A DNA stretch of 64,000 nt from Hansschlegelia beijingensis (GTDB lineage Bacteria; Pseudomonadota; Alphaproteobacteria; Rhizobiales; Methylopilaceae). The stretch is from NCBI RefSeq assembly GCF_014196425.1, contig NZ_JACIDR010000001.1:992001-1056000 (forward strand), in the 5' to 3' direction. Position 1 is the first letter of the stretch. Each line of letters begins with the position of its first letter. The notes beneath the pieces are model-generated. The model saw only the letters and a program-made list of their open reading frames with translations, searched no databases and had not been told where the DNA came from. The translations under genes were made by a program, and so were the position numbers. This document shows positions 16,636 to 26,266 of this stretch, in pieces.

Positions 16636-18936
16636 ATGGACGTTGCAAAACCGTCACAAGAGCGTCGTAAAGAGAGCGCCGGCGCGCGTCGCACCGCGGC
16701 GGGCCGCAAGCGTTCGGCGAGAGATGACGGCATGTCCGACAACGTCCTCCAGGTTCCCCCGCGGGCGGCGATCGCTGAAGCGCAACTGGAGGCGCCTGCT
16801 CCGGCGGAGGCCGAAGCTCCTGGCGGAGATCCGTCGCGCTTCGTCAATCGCGAGATCTCCTGGATCGGCTTCAACCGCCGCGTCCTGGAGGAGGCGTCGA
16901 ACCCCAACCACCCGCTGCTCGAGCAACTGCGCTTCCTCTCGATCTCGGCCAACAACCTCGACGAGTTCTTCATGGTGCGGGTGGCCGGCCTGCGCGGCCA
17001 GCTGCGCACCGGGATGGTCGCGCTTTCGCCCGACGGGCTGACGCCGGCCGAGCAACTCGCCCGGATCGGAGAAGTCGTTTCGTCGCTGGCGCATGACCAG
17101 CAGATCCGCTGGCTCGAGCTCAGGGAGAAGCTCGCGAAGGCCGGAGTGGTCCTGGTCGAGGGACCCCAGCTGACGAAGTCGGAGCGGGTATGGCTGGAGG
17201 ATCGTTTCCTTCAGCACATTTTCCCGATCCTGACGCCGCTCGCGGTCGATCCGGCGCACCCGTTCCCGTTCATCCCGAACCTCGGCTTCACGATCGCCTT
17301 GCAGCTCGCGAGGCAGAGCGACGGCCGGATGCTCAACGCCCTGATCCGCATGCCGGGGCGGATGGAGCGCTTCATCCGCCTGCCGGACGGCGAGCTCGAG
17401 GGCGCCCGGTTCGTCAGCCTGGAGCAGGTGATCGGTCTCTTCATCGGCCGTCTTTTCCCCGGATATACGGTCACGGCGCAGTCCGCCTTCAGGGTGATCC
17501 GCGACAGCGACCTCGAGGTGGAGGAAGAGGCGGAGGATCTGGTCCGGACCTTCGAGACCGCGCTCAAGCGCCGCCGCCGCGGCTCGGTGATCCGGCTCGA
17601 GATCGAGAACACGATGCCGCCGGAGCTTCGCGCCTTCATCGTCGCGGCGCTCGACGTTTCCGATGACGAGGTCTTCGTGGTCGACGGCGTGCTGGCGCTG
17701 GGCGACCTGTCCCAGATCATCGCGATCGACAGGCCCGACCTGAAGTTCAAGCCCTACAATCCGCGCTTCCCGGAACGCGTCCGCGAGCACGCCGGCGACT
17801 GTTTCGCCGCGGTCCGGGAGAAGGACTTCATCGTCCACCACCCCTACGAGTCGTTCGACGTCGTCGTGCAGTTCCTGAACCAGGCGGCGCGCGACCCGAA
17901 CGTGGTCGCGATCAAGCAGACGCTCTATCGGACCTCGTCCGACAGCCCGATCGTCAGGGCGCTGGCGGAGGCCGCCGAGGCCGGCAAATCCGTCACCGCG
18001 CTGGTCGAGTTGAAGGCGCGCTTCGACGAGGAGGCGAACATCCGCTGGTCGCGCGATCTGGAGCGCGCGGGCGTCCAGGTCGTGTTCGGCTTCATCGAGC
18101 TCAAGACGCACTCGAAGCTGTCGATCGTCGTCCGCCGCGAGGGCGGCTCGCTGACCACCTACTGCCATGTCGGCACGGGCAACTATCACCCGGTGACCGC
18201 CAAGGTTTATACCGACCTGTCGTTCTTCACGGCCGACCCGACCATCAGCCGCGACGTGGGGCGGCTGTTCAACTTCATCACTGGCTATGCCGAGCCCGCT
18301 GAGCTCGAGCTGCTGGCGGCGTCGCCGCATACGCTCCGCAAGCGCTTCCTCACGCATGTCGGCGAGGAGATCGCGCACGCCAAGGCGGGCCGGCCGGCTG
18401 CGATCTGGGGCAAGTGCAACAGCCTGATAGATCCGGAGATCATCGACGCGCTCTATGACGCCAGCCAGGCCGGCGTGAAGATAGACTTCATCGTCCGCGG
18501 CATGTGTTCGCTGAGGCCCGGCGTGCCGGGGCTTTCGGAGAACATCCGCGTCAAATCGATCGTCGGCCGGTTCCTGGAGCACAGCCGCATCTACGCTTTC
18601 GGCGCCGGACATGGGCTCCCTTCGCCGAACGCGCACGTCTATATTTCGTCAGCAGACCTGATGCAGCGCAACCTCGACCGCCGCGTCGAAGTCATGGTGC
18701 CTATCCTCAACCCGACGGTCCACGAGCAGGTGCTCGACCAGATCATGGTGGCCAATCTGAAGGACAACCAGCAGAGTTGGACCGTCCTGCCGGACGGAAC
18801 CTCCCGCCGGATCGTGCCGGCTGAAGGCGAAGAGCCCTTCAACGCCCATCAATACTTCATGACCAATGCGAGTCTCTCGGGGAGAGGCAAGTCCGTGAAG
18901 ACGAGTTCGCCGCGTCGGTTGGCCAAGCGTGGATAA
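16636..18936 (+). CDS. ppk: Polyphosphate kinase 1
   Basis: PPK1 reversibly polymerises the ATP gamma-phosphate into polyphosphate. The 766-residue protein has the N-terminal domain beginning [20 protein letters not shown], the head domain, and two phospholipase D-like catalytic domains. The phosphohistidine motif [10 protein letters not shown] is present with His518, along with the conserved [12 protein letters not shown] and HARIYAFG-like blocks near the C-terminus. The first 32 residues are Lys/Arg-rich and not family-like. A second start at 16732 ([10 protein letters not shown]) is possible, but the upstream ATG has the better GAGAG site and directly follows hdaA. Its stop overlaps the ppx start by 8 bp, coupling polymer synthesis and breakdown. 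Confidence 0.96.
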   Translation: MDVAKPSQERRKESAGARRTAAGRKRSARDDGMSDNVLQVPPRAAIAEAQLEAPAPAEAEAPGGDPSRFVNREISWIGFNRRVLEEASNPNHPLLEQLRFLSISANNLDEFFMVRVAGLRGQLRTGMVALSPDGLTPAEQLARIGEVVSSLAHDQQIRWLELREKLAKAGVVLVEGPQLTKSERVWLEDRFLQHIFPILTPLAVDPAHPFPFIPNLGFTIALQLARQSDGRMLNALIRMPGRMERFIRLPDGELEGARFVSLEQVIGLFIGRLFPGYTVTAQSAFRVIRDSDLEVEEEAEDLVRTFETALKRRRRGSVIRLEIENTMPPELRAFIVAALDVSDDEVFVVDGVLALGDLSQIIAIDRPDLKFKPYNPRFPERVREHAGDCFAAVREKDFIVHHPYESFDVVVQFLNQAARDPNVVAIKQTLYRTSSDSPIVRALAEAAEAGKSVTALVELKARFDEEANIRWSRDLERAGVQVVFGFIELKTHSKLSIVVRREGGSLTTYCHVGTGNYHPVTAKVYTDLSFFTADPTISRDVGRLFNFITGYAEPAELELLAASPHTLRKRFLTHVGEEIAHAKAGRPAAIWGKCNSLIDPEIIDALYDASQAGVKIDFIVRGMCSLRPGVPGLSENIRVKSIVGRFLEHSRIYAFGAGHGLPSPNAHVYISSADLMQRNLDRRVEVMVPILNPTVHEQVLDQIMVANLKDNQQSWTVLPDGTSRRIVPAEGEEPFNAHQYFMTNASLSGRGKSVKTSSPRRLAKRG

Positions 18937-20530
18937 GGTCCTCAAGAAGTCGCGGGGGAAGGCTTCTCGCACGTCCCCGCCGCCATCTCCCGCCGTCGAA
19001 CCCGAAAAGGCTCCGGTCGCCAAACTGTCCGGCGCGCCCGGCCGGCTGCCTTGCGGGCCGCCGATCGCGATCATCGACATCGGCTCCAACTCCGTCCGCC
19101 TCGTCGTCTACGAAGGGCTGTCGCGAGCCCCGACCGCGCTGTTCAACGAGAAGGAGCTCTGCGCGCTCGGGCGTTCCGTCGCCACGACCGGGCGGCTCGC
19201 CGAGGAATCGACCGCGCGCGCGCTTGCGGCATTGCGGCGGTTTCGGGCGCTGGCCCGGGCGATGGGGGTCGGCCGCATGTACGTCCTGGCGACCGCCGCG
19301 GCGCGGGACGCGGAGAACGGGCCGGAGTTCATCGCGGAGGCCGAGCGCGTCTGCGGCCAGCCGATCGAACTGCTCTCCGGCAAGCGCGAGGCCCGGCTCT
19401 CCGCGCTCGGCGTCGTCTCCGGCTTCTTCAAGCCGGACGGCGTGGTGGGCGATCTCGGCGGCGGCAGCCTCGAGCTGATCGACGTCAACAAGCGGCGCGT
19501 GGGCGCGGGCGCGACGCTGCCGCTCGGCGGCATCCGTCTGCAGGACGCCTCCGAACGTTCGATCAAGAAAGCCGACCGGCTGGTCCGCGACGCTCTTGAG
19601 GATTCCGGACATCTCGACGGGCTGAAGGACAGGACCTTCTATGCCGTCGGCGGCACATGGCGCGGCCTCGCGCACATGCACATGGTGCAGAAGAACTTCC
19701 CGCTGCACGTTCTGCACGGCTACACGATACCGGCGCGCGAGGCGCTGGAGTTCTGCCGCGTGGTGCGCCGGGTCGACCCGGACACCCTGCCTGCGGTCGG
19801 CGTCGTCTCCGCCGAGCGCCGCCCGCTGCTGTCCTACGGCGCGCTCGTGCTGGAGCACATCATCCGCCTGGGCAGGCCGCGCGAGGTGGTGATGTCGGGC
19901 CTCGGCGTGCGCGAGGGGTTGCTCTACGACCTGCTCGACGACGACGCCCGCCGGGAGGACCCGCTGCTCGCCTCCGCCCGTGAGCTCGGCTGGCTGCGCG
20001 CCCGCGCTCCCCGGCACGGCGACGATCTGGTCGAGTGGACGGACCGGCTGTTCCGCAGCGTCGACATCGACGAGAGCGCGGAGGAACGCCGCTGGCGGCA
20101 CGCCGCCTGCCATCTCGCCGACGTCGCCTGGCGCGTTCATCCCGATTACCGCGGCGAGCAGGCGCTCGACATGATCGCCCACGCGGCCTTCGTGGGCATC
20201 GATCATCCGGGCAGGGCGTTCATGTCGCTCGCGGTGTTCTACCGGCACATGGGCCTGCTCGACGACGAAGCGAGCCCGCGCATCCGCGAACTCGCCTCCA
20301 CCCGCATCCTGGACCGGGCGCGCACGCTCGGCGCCGCGATGCGCGTCGCCTACCTGATCTCCGCCGCGCTGCCGGGAATTCTGCCGCGCACGCCGATCGG
20401 GTTGAAGCGGGAGGTGCTGACGCTCAAGCTTCCGGCGGAGCTGGCCGACCTCGCGAGCGACCGGCTGAGGAACCGGCTGCAGAAGCTGGGCAAGCTGCTC
20501 GCCCGCCGCACGGCGCTCGTGAACGTATGA
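18929..20530 (+). CDS. ppx: Exopolyphosphatase / guanosine-pentaphosphatase family protein
   Basis: The 533-residue protein belongs to the Ppx/GppA branch of the actin-like ATPase superfamily. It has phosphate-1 [16 protein letters not shown], the second glycine motif [16 protein letters not shown], and a C-terminal HD-like helical domain ([18 protein letters not shown] and later). Ppx removes terminal phosphates from polyphosphate; related GppA hydrolyses pppGpp. Overlap with ppk (8 bp, GTG start inside the last codons of ppk) argues for polyphosphate as the substrate. The first 45 residues are Pro/Lys-rich and disordered; a start closer to PPIAIIDIG is not excluded. The next small membrane gene overlaps its stop (ATGA). 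Confidence 0.93.
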   Translation: MDKVLKKSRGKASRTSPPPSPAVEPEKAPVAKLSGAPGRLPCGPPIAIIDIGSNSVRLVVYEGLSRAPTALFNEKELCALGRSVATTGRLAEESTARALAALRRFRALARAMGVGRMYVLATAAARDAENGPEFIAEAERVCGQPIELLSGKREARLSALGVVSGFFKPDGVVGDLGGGSLELIDVNKRRVGAGATLPLGGIRLQDASERSIKKADRLVRDALEDSGHLDGLKDRTFYAVGGTWRGLAHMHMVQKNFPLHVLHGYTIPAREALEFCRVVRRVDPDTLPAVGVVSAERRPLLSYGALVLEHIIRLGRPREVVMSGLGVREGLLYDLLDDDARREDPLLASARELGWLRARAPRHGDDLVEWTDRLFRSVDIDESAEERRWRHAACHLADVAWRVHPDYRGEQALDMIAHAAFVGIDHPGRAFMSLAVFYRHMGLLDDEASPRIRELASTRILDRARTLGAAMRVAYLISAALPGILPRTPIGLKREVLTLKLPAELADLASDRLRNRLQKLGKLLARRTALVNV

Positions 20531-20916
20531 GCGCCCGGCGACCGCCTCCGCGTCGGCCGACGCGCATCGGGCTGGAAGCCGAGAATGCGGCCGTGACGCC
20601 GCCCGAGAGGGGCTCGACGGAGGTCGCCCGCCAGATCCTGCCGACCTCCGGCACGATGATCGGCGTCTGCACCACCCTTGTGGGTCTGGTGAAGCTGCTG
20701 GAGGGCCAACTCGGCGGCAGCCACGTCGACGAATGGGGCGCGATCATCGCCGTCGCCTTTCTGGCGAGCGCGATCTTCTCCTATCTCGCGATCCGCGTGT
20801 CGCCAGAGTCCCTCGTGTCCGGCCGGACCCTCGAACGGTGCGCGGACGCACTCTTTCTGTTCGGGCTGTTCGCCCTTGTGGTGCTCGTCGGGCTGTTCGC
20901 CTTCGAGACCATCTGA
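20527..20916 (+). CDS. Small three-helix membrane protein of unknown function, coupled to ppx
   Basis: I do not recognise a named family. The 129-residue product starts at an ATG overlapping the ppx stop (ATGA), so it is translated with ppx. Its first 35 residues are basic and Pro-rich, likely cytoplasmic. Three hydrophobic segments follow at about 43–61 (TMIGVCTTLVGLVKLLEG), 68–90 (GAIIAVAFLASAIFSYLAIRV) and 102–128 (ADALFLFGLFALVVLVGLF). The third segment runs to the C-terminus, leaving no soluble tail. Codon use matches its neighbours, so it looks native. Position suggests a link to polyphosphate metabolism or the membrane, but nothing in the sequence proves it. It converges on rnd with a 2-bp gap. 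Confidence 0.75.
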   Translation: MSARRPPPRRPTRIGLEAENAAVTPPERGSTEVARQILPTSGTMIGVCTTLVGLVKLLEGQLGGSHVDEWGAIIAVAFLASAIFSYLAIRVSPESLVSGRTLERCADALFLFGLFALVVLVGLFAFETI

Positions 20917-20918
20917 GG

Positions 20919-22151
20919 CTATTCGGCGCTGACGCCGGCCTCCGGCGCCTTGCGTTCGCGATTGCGCCGCGGTCGGGGCGCGGGCAGGGGAGCCTCATCG
21001 CCCGCCGCCCGCTCGAGCGCGACGACGCGGCCCCGCTCGACCGCCAGCGCCAGCGTGCCGGCCTTCAGCTTCAGGGCCTGCTCGCCGAACAGCTCGCGCC
21101 GCCAGCCATGGAGCGCGGCGACCTTCGCATCGTCGTCCGCCGCGATCCGCTCGAGATCGTCGACGCTGGCGATGATCTTGGCCGCCACGGCGTTGCGTTC
21201 GGCGATCATCCGCAGCAGCACCTTGAGCAGCTCGACGGTCGCGGGATTGGCGCCGCCTCCGCTGCGCTCGCGCTCCAGCGCCGGCAGCGTCTGCGGGTCA
21301 CGCGCGACGCCGCGCGAAACGGCTTCCAGAATGTCCTGCGCGGCGCGGGAGCGTTCATAGCCGCGCGGGAAGGCGCGCAAGCCCGCCAACGCCTCGACGG
21401 TGCGGGGAGCGCGCGCGGCGATTTCGAGCAGAGCGTCGTCCTTCAGCACGCGCGAGCGCGGCACGTCGCGGCCCTGGGCCTCGCTCTCCCGCCAGGCCGC
21501 GACCTCCATCATCACGGCGAGGTCGCGCGGCTTCTTCAGCCGCGAGCGGAAGCGCTGCCAGGCGTCCTCGGGGTGCGACTGGTACGTGGCGGGGGAGGTC
21601 AGAACCTCCATCTCCTCGAAGAGCCACTCGGCGCGGCCGCGCTTCTCGAGGTCGCTGGAGAGCTTCTGGTAAACCTTGCGGAGATGCGTCACGTCCGCGA
21701 TCGCGTAAGTGACCTGATCCTCCGTGAGCGGGCGCCGGCTCCAGTCGGTGAAGCGTGACGACTTGTCGAGCGCGACGCCGGTCGTGCGCTGGACGAGCTG
21801 GTCGTAGGAAATCGAGTCCCCGAAGCCGAGCACCATCGCGGCGACCTGGGTGTCGAACACCGGATGGGGGATCCGCCCGGCGAGATGATGGAAGATCTCG
21901 ATGTCCTGGCGGCCCGAGTGGAACACCTTCAGCACCGACTCATTGGACATCAGGTCATAGAGCGGCGTGAGGTCGATGTCGGGCGCCAGCGCGTCCACCA
22001 CCACAGGCCCCTCCTCGTCGGCGAGCTGCACGACGCAGAGCTTCGGCCAGAAGGTCGTTTCTCGCAGAAACTCGGTGTCGACAGTGACGAACGGCGCCTT
22101 CGCCATACGGGCGCAGGCTTCTGCGAGAGCGTCGGTGCTGGTGATCATCAT
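20919..22151 (-). CDS. rnd: Ribonuclease D
   Basis: RNase D is a 3'-5' exoribonuclease that trims tRNA precursors and other small RNAs. The 410-residue protein has the DEDDy exonuclease core: Asp/Glu in [15 protein letters not shown] (21–35), the second Asp in [13 protein letters not shown], and [13 protein letters not shown] supplying the final Asp and Tyr region. An HRDC helical domain (about 210–290) and a second HRDC-like section follow. The C-terminal 25 residues are Arg/Pro-rich. I chose the first of two consecutive ATGs (22151 and 22148) as start; the longer open frame up to 22292 has no family similarity and would overlap the divergent aspS leader. Length is slightly above the typical 370–390. 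Confidence 0.94.
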   Translation of the reverse strand: MMITSTDALAEACARMAKAPFVTVDTEFLRETTFWPKLCVVQLADEEGPVVVDALAPDIDLTPLYDLMSNESVLKVFHSGRQDIEIFHHLAGRIPHPVFDTQVAAMVLGFGDSISYDQLVQRTTGVALDKSSRFTDWSRRPLTEDQVTYAIADVTHLRKVYQKLSSDLEKRGRAEWLFEEMEVLTSPATYQSHPEDAWQRFRSRLKKPRDLAVMMEVAAWRESEAQGRDVPRSRVLKDDALLEIAARAPRTVEALAGLRAFPRGYERSRAAQDILEAVSRGVARDPQTLPALERERSGGGANPATVELLKVLLRMIAERNAVAAKIIASVDDLERIAADDDAKVAALHGWRRELFGEQALKLKAGTLALAVERGRVVALERAAGDEAPLPAPRPRRNRERKAPEAGVSAE

Positions 22152-22290
22152 CGTGGGGCCGCATATAGCGGCTTCGCCGGGCGATGTCTCGCCTCCGGGC
22201 GCCTCGCCTTGACAAGGCCGGGGCCTCATGCCGTGGTCCGGCCGCCTTTTGCGGCGGGACCGCGCCGCCCGAAATCCAGGACTCGTCGCC

Positions 22291-24087
22291 ATGCATCGCT
22301 ACCGCACCCACACTTGCGGGGAACTCAGGTCTTCCCACGTCGGCGAGACCGTCCGCCTCTCGGGCTGGGTGCATCGCGTGCGCGACCATGGCGGCGTCCT
22401 GTTCATCGACCTGCGCGACCATTACGGGCTGACCCAGGTCGTGGTGGATCCCGACAGCCCGGCGTTCAAGATGGCCGAGACGGTCCGCTCCGAGTGGGTG
22501 ATCCGTTGCGACGGCCGGCTCCGCGCGCGGCCCGAAGGCACAGAGAACGCCGAACTGCCGACCGGCCAGGTCGAGCTCTACTGCACCGAGATCGAGGTTC
22601 TGGGGCCGGCGGCCGAGCTTCCGCTGCCGGTGTTCGGCGACCAGGAGTACCCGGAGGAGACGCGGCTCCGGTACCGCTTCCTCGATCTTCGCCGGGAGAA
22701 GCTGCACCGGAACATCATGACGCGCGGCGCGATCATCGACGCCATGCGCTCGAAGATGAAGACGCAGGGCTTCTTCGAGTTCCAGACGCCGATCCTGACC
22801 GCGTCGAGCCCCGAAGGCGCGCGCGACTTCCTGGTGCCGAGCCGCATCCACCCGGGCAAGTTCTATGCGCTGCCCCAGGCGCCCCAGCAGTACAAGCAGC
22901 TGATCATGATGAGCGGCTTCGACCGCTACTTCCAGATCGCGCCCTGCTTCCGCGACGAGGATCCGCGCGCCGACCGGCTCCCGGGCGAGTTCTACCAGCT
23001 CGACCTCGAGATGAGCTTCGTCGAGCAGGAGGACATCTTCGCGGCGGTCGAGCCGGTGATCACCGGCGTCTTCGAAGACTTCGCCGGCGGCAAGCCGGTG
23101 ACGAAGAACTGGCCGCGCATCCCGTACGCCGAAGCGCTGCGGAAGTACGGCACCGATAAGCCGGACCTCCGCAATCCGCTCGTCATGCAGGACGTCTCCG
23201 ACCATTTCCGCGGCTCGAACTTCAAGGTGTTCGCGCGGATGCTCGAGACCGAAGGCAATCAGGTCTGGGCGATCCCCGGACCGGGCGGCGGCAGCCGCGC
23301 GTTCTGCGACCGGATGAACTCCTGGGCGCAGTCGGAGGGCCAGCCCGGGCTCGGCTACGTCATGTGGCGCGAAGGCGGGGAGGGCGCAGGTCCGATCGCC
23401 AACAACATCGGCCCGGAACGCACCGCCGCGATCCGCGACCAGCTTGGCCTGAAGGACGGCGACGCGGCCTTTTTCGTCGCGGGCGATCCGTCCAAGTTCG
23501 TGCGCTTCGCCGGCCTCGCGCGCACCAGGGTCGGCGAGGAGCTGAAGCTCGTCGATCACGACCGCTTCGAGCTGGCCTGGATCGTCGACTTCCCGATGTA
23601 TGAGTGGAACGAGGACGAGAAGAAGGTCGACTTCTCGCACAACCCCTTCTCCATGCCGCAGGGGGGCCTCGACGCGCTGAACACGCAGGACCCGCTGACC
23701 ATCAAGGCGTTCCAGTACGACATCGCCTGCAATGGCTTCGAGATCGCGTCCGGCGGCATCCGCAACCATCGCCCCGAGGCGATGGTCAAGGCGTTCGAGA
23801 TCGCCGGTTATGGCGAGAAGGACGTGGTGGAGCGCTTCGGCGGCATGTACCGCGCGTTCCAGTACGGGGCCCCGCCGCACGGCGGCATGGCCGCCGGCGT
23901 GGACCGCATCGTGATGCTGCTCACGGGCGCCACCAACCTTCGCGAGATCTCGATCTTCCCGATGAACCAGCAGGCGCTCGACCTGCTGATGGGCGCGCCC
24001 TCGGACGTCACCCCGAAGCAGCTGCGCGAGTTGCACATCCGGCTCAACCTGCCGCAGGGGCAGGCCCCGACCACCAAGCCGGCCTGA
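22291..24087 (+). CDS. aspS: Aspartyl-tRNA synthetase, probably non-discriminating
   Basis: This class IIb synthetase has an N-terminal OB-fold anticodon domain (about 1–110), a catalytic core with the motif 2 block [20 protein letters not shown], a bacterial GAD insertion (about 285–420), and motif 3 [12 protein letters not shown]. The 598-residue length is typical. In the OB fold the sequence RDHGG (His33) matches the loop in which bacterial non-discriminating AspRSs carry His and discriminating ones another residue. With gatB and a tRNA-Asn in this window, Asp-tRNA(Asn) formation followed by amidation is likely. The ATG at 22291 ([12 protein letters not shown]) is chosen over the in-frame 22228 start, as AspRS proteins begin right before this strand. 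Confidence 0.97.
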   Translation: MHRYRTHTCGELRSSHVGETVRLSGWVHRVRDHGGVLFIDLRDHYGLTQVVVDPDSPAFKMAETVRSEWVIRCDGRLRARPEGTENAELPTGQVELYCTEIEVLGPAAELPLPVFGDQEYPEETRLRYRFLDLRREKLHRNIMTRGAIIDAMRSKMKTQGFFEFQTPILTASSPEGARDFLVPSRIHPGKFYALPQAPQQYKQLIMMSGFDRYFQIAPCFRDEDPRADRLPGEFYQLDLEMSFVEQEDIFAAVEPVITGVFEDFAGGKPVTKNWPRIPYAEALRKYGTDKPDLRNPLVMQDVSDHFRGSNFKVFARMLETEGNQVWAIPGPGGGSRAFCDRMNSWAQSEGQPGLGYVMWREGGEGAGPIANNIGPERTAAIRDQLGLKDGDAAFFVAGDPSKFVRFAGLARTRVGEELKLVDHDRFELAWIVDFPMYEWNEDEKKVDFSHNPFSMPQGGLDALNTQDPLTIKAFQYDIACNGFEIASGGIRNHRPEAMVKAFEIAGYGEKDVVERFGGMYRAFQYGAPPHGGMAAGVDRIVMLLTGATNLREISIFPMNQQALDLLMGAPSDVTPKQLRELHIRLNLPQGQAPTTKPA

Positions 24088-24096
24088 CGACCGCCA

Positions 24097-26073
24097 TCAG
24101 CGCCGGTTGAGGATCCTGACGTCGATCGTCTGCGCGATCCCCGCCGGTCCCAGCCGCAGCGACTGAAGAAGATCGATCAGCCGGGTGTCCGGCGTCTTGG
24201 GATCGATCGTGATGTCGAGCGATATGGGCTGCCGGATGAACGCCGCGAGCGCCTCGGCGGACTGCCTCGCCGGCGGGCCGAACAGGGTCGAGATCTCGTC
24301 GCTCGCGCGGACCGCGAGGGCGGCGCGGAAGACGTCGTCCGGTTCGTTGGCGGTGCGCGCCGCCCGCCGGAGGGCGATGTCGAACAGGCCGTCGTTCCGG
24401 ACGATGATCTTGAACGGCTCGAGGATGATCGCGGACAGCTGGTCGATGAACTCCTGGCCGCGGCTGATCGCGAGTCGAGGGTCGACCTTCGCAAGAGAAC
24501 CCGAGGCCTCGATCGCGCCGAGATCCTCGATCGTCGTCTTGAGCGAGTCCAGCGAGAGCTCCCGCGTGTTGGGGTCGAGGGTCATCGCAAGCCGGCCGGA
24601 TCCCTTCACCTGCGTGAGACCGACCCTGCGAGCGGCCGCCGCCAGACGCGACGCGTCATCGGGCGTCACCTCTACGCCCTGGAGCTCAAGCCCCAGATGC
24701 TGGGGCACCGCGTCAAGCGGGGCGTCGACATTCACCCGGGCGCTCGCGAGCGCAAACGTGCCGTCCGGATCGCCATAGCGCGCGTCGCGCAGCTCGATGG
24801 CGCGAATGCGAGGCGCCGTCAGGACCACGTCGTTCGCGGTCGGCTGCGTCGTCAGCATGATCTCGTCGCGTCCGATGCGCTCCGCATAGGCCGCGAGGCG
24901 CGAAGCGTCGAAGCCTCTCAGCTGCGCGTGGGAGACCTGCAACGACCGGCTCCCGGCGCCCGAGGACGTCAGTCCTTCGATCGCGACCTGCTCCAGCCGC
25001 GCGTCCGCATACGGACCGACGGAGACCGAGCGGATCGTCGCCGAGAGGTCGCCGTCCCTCGCCGAGGTCTGCTCCACCCGGACGCGGGACAGTTCGATTG
25101 CGTCGAAGCTCAGGGCGCGGGCGCCCTCGACGATCATCAGGAGCCCCTGCCTGACGTCGGCCGGGGTCAGCGCCTCCTCGTTCTTCAGCTTCGCGAGAAA
25201 CCCGTCGATCTCGGCGAACGGAAAGGTGAGGGGACGCAGCTGAACCCCCCTGGTTGAGGCGGCGGCAGCCCGGATGGCGATCTCGCCGCGAGCCGCGCTT
25301 CCGGCGCGCAGGGCGAGGCGAGACGCTGAGATCTCGTTGAGGAGCGGCTCCCGACCGCTCGCCTTTTCGCCGGCATAGAAGCGCCACAGCGTCGGGAGGC
25401 TGAGCCCGGCCAGCGACGCGGCGCTCGCCGTGAGCTGGACGGGCGGGGCGGCCGGATTCTTGCCGCCGGGCGCCTCGACGGCGATGTCCTCGATCGAGGC
25501 GGCGTCGATCACGCCATCCACCAGACGCGTGACCAGGATGTTCTTGAACGAGCGCCGCGTGCCGGTCTTGCCGGCGACGAGCTCGATCAGGGGGATGCTG
25601 ATCTCGCCCACCGAAACCTGCCCGATGACGTCCGCCTGGCTGGCGGCTCGCGGGCCGGCGCCGGGCGTCGTGACCAGCCCCTCTTCGGGTCCCGAATAAT
25701 CCTGCAGCTCGATAAGGGGAACCGCGGTGCGGTCGTCGCCCGACAGCAGGGCGACGTCATCGAACACGACCCGGCGGGCCGTCAGTCGCCCCTTGGAGGG
25801 CCACGGTTCGATCATCGTCAGGGAGCCGATGCGGATACTCGAGGCGCCGCCCGGCGGATCGATCGTGAGGCCGTGGATCACGACGGTGCGGCTCGCGAGA
25901 TCAACCGTGACCTCGCCCCTGTGCACCACGGAGGTGCTCCGGATGCGGATGTTCTGCAGCGAATCGTCCACGCGCCTCTCGACGAGGACGCGCACCGCCC
26001 ATGGCGCGGCCAGGGCGGTCGCCGCTACGAGGATCAGCGCTGCCAGCGCATAAACGCCAACTCTGCGATTCAT
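24097..26073 (-). CDS. Unidentified membrane-anchored envelope protein, AsmA-like in layout
   Basis: I do not recognise a specific family. The 658-residue product has one N-terminal membrane anchor (about 6–26, VYALAALILVAATALAAPWAV) and then a long soluble part. That part is rich in alternating beta-type patterns (for example EVTVDLASRTVVIHGLTIDPP, or repeated 'xLxGVEVTPDD' turns) that resembles AsmA/TamB-like periplasmic beta proteins. A helical section with SADVRQGLLMIVEGARAL-type text lies mid-protein. The last 120 residues contain PFKIIVRNDGLFDIALRRAAR and a Pro/Asp-rich end. No catalytic motif is seen. An in-frame ATG 24 codons upstream (26145) is possible; neither start has a convincing ribosome-binding site. 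It is divergent from maeB and convergent with aspS. A role in envelope lipid or stress biology is inference only. Confidence 0.7.
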   Translation of the reverse strand: MNRRVGVYALAALILVAATALAAPWAVRVLVERRVDDSLQNIRIRSTSVVHRGEVTVDLASRTVVIHGLTIDPPGGASSIRIGSLTMIEPWPSKGRLTARRVVFDDVALLSGDDRTAVPLIELQDYSGPEEGLVTTPGAGPRAASQADVIGQVSVGEISIPLIELVAGKTGTRRSFKNILVTRLVDGVIDAASIEDIAVEAPGGKNPAAPPVQLTASAASLAGLSLPTLWRFYAGEKASGREPLLNEISASRLALRAGSAARGEIAIRAAAASTRGVQLRPLTFPFAEIDGFLAKLKNEEALTPADVRQGLLMIVEGARALSFDAIELSRVRVEQTSARDGDLSATIRSVSVGPYADARLEQVAIEGLTSSGAGSRSLQVSHAQLRGFDASRLAAYAERIGRDEIMLTTQPTANDVVLTAPRIRAIELRDARYGDPDGTFALASARVNVDAPLDAVPQHLGLELQGVEVTPDDASRLAAAARRVGLTQVKGSGRLAMTLDPNTRELSLDSLKTTIEDLGAIEASGSLAKVDPRLAISRGQEFIDQLSAIILEPFKIIVRNDGLFDIALRRAARTANEPDDVFRAALAVRASDEISTLFGPPARQSAEALAAFIRQPISLDITIDPKTPDTRLIDLLQSLRLGPAGIAQTIDVRILNRR

Positions 26074-26266
26074 GCTGGAAAGAACTTTCTGGCGCTTGGG
26101 TCGACGGTCGAGTTCAACAACGGCATCGTAGGGCTCACGGTTCATGCGCTTTTCGTCCGCTCGTAGGGCGTCACGAGGAGCGTCCGTGCGGGCCGTACCC
26201 TTGACGGCTCGCGGCGGAGGGCGCCATCCCCCTGAACGCGTTGCGCGTGCGTGTTGGAGGAGCGGT

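Noticed and set aside
16654-18636. A 660-codon open frame on the minus strand across ppk
   Set aside because: It is a shadow of ppk with no recognisable domains; ppk is fully supported on the plus strand.
21955-24036. A 693-codon minus-strand frame across aspS
   Set aside because: A shadow frame; the AspRS on the plus strand is unambiguous.
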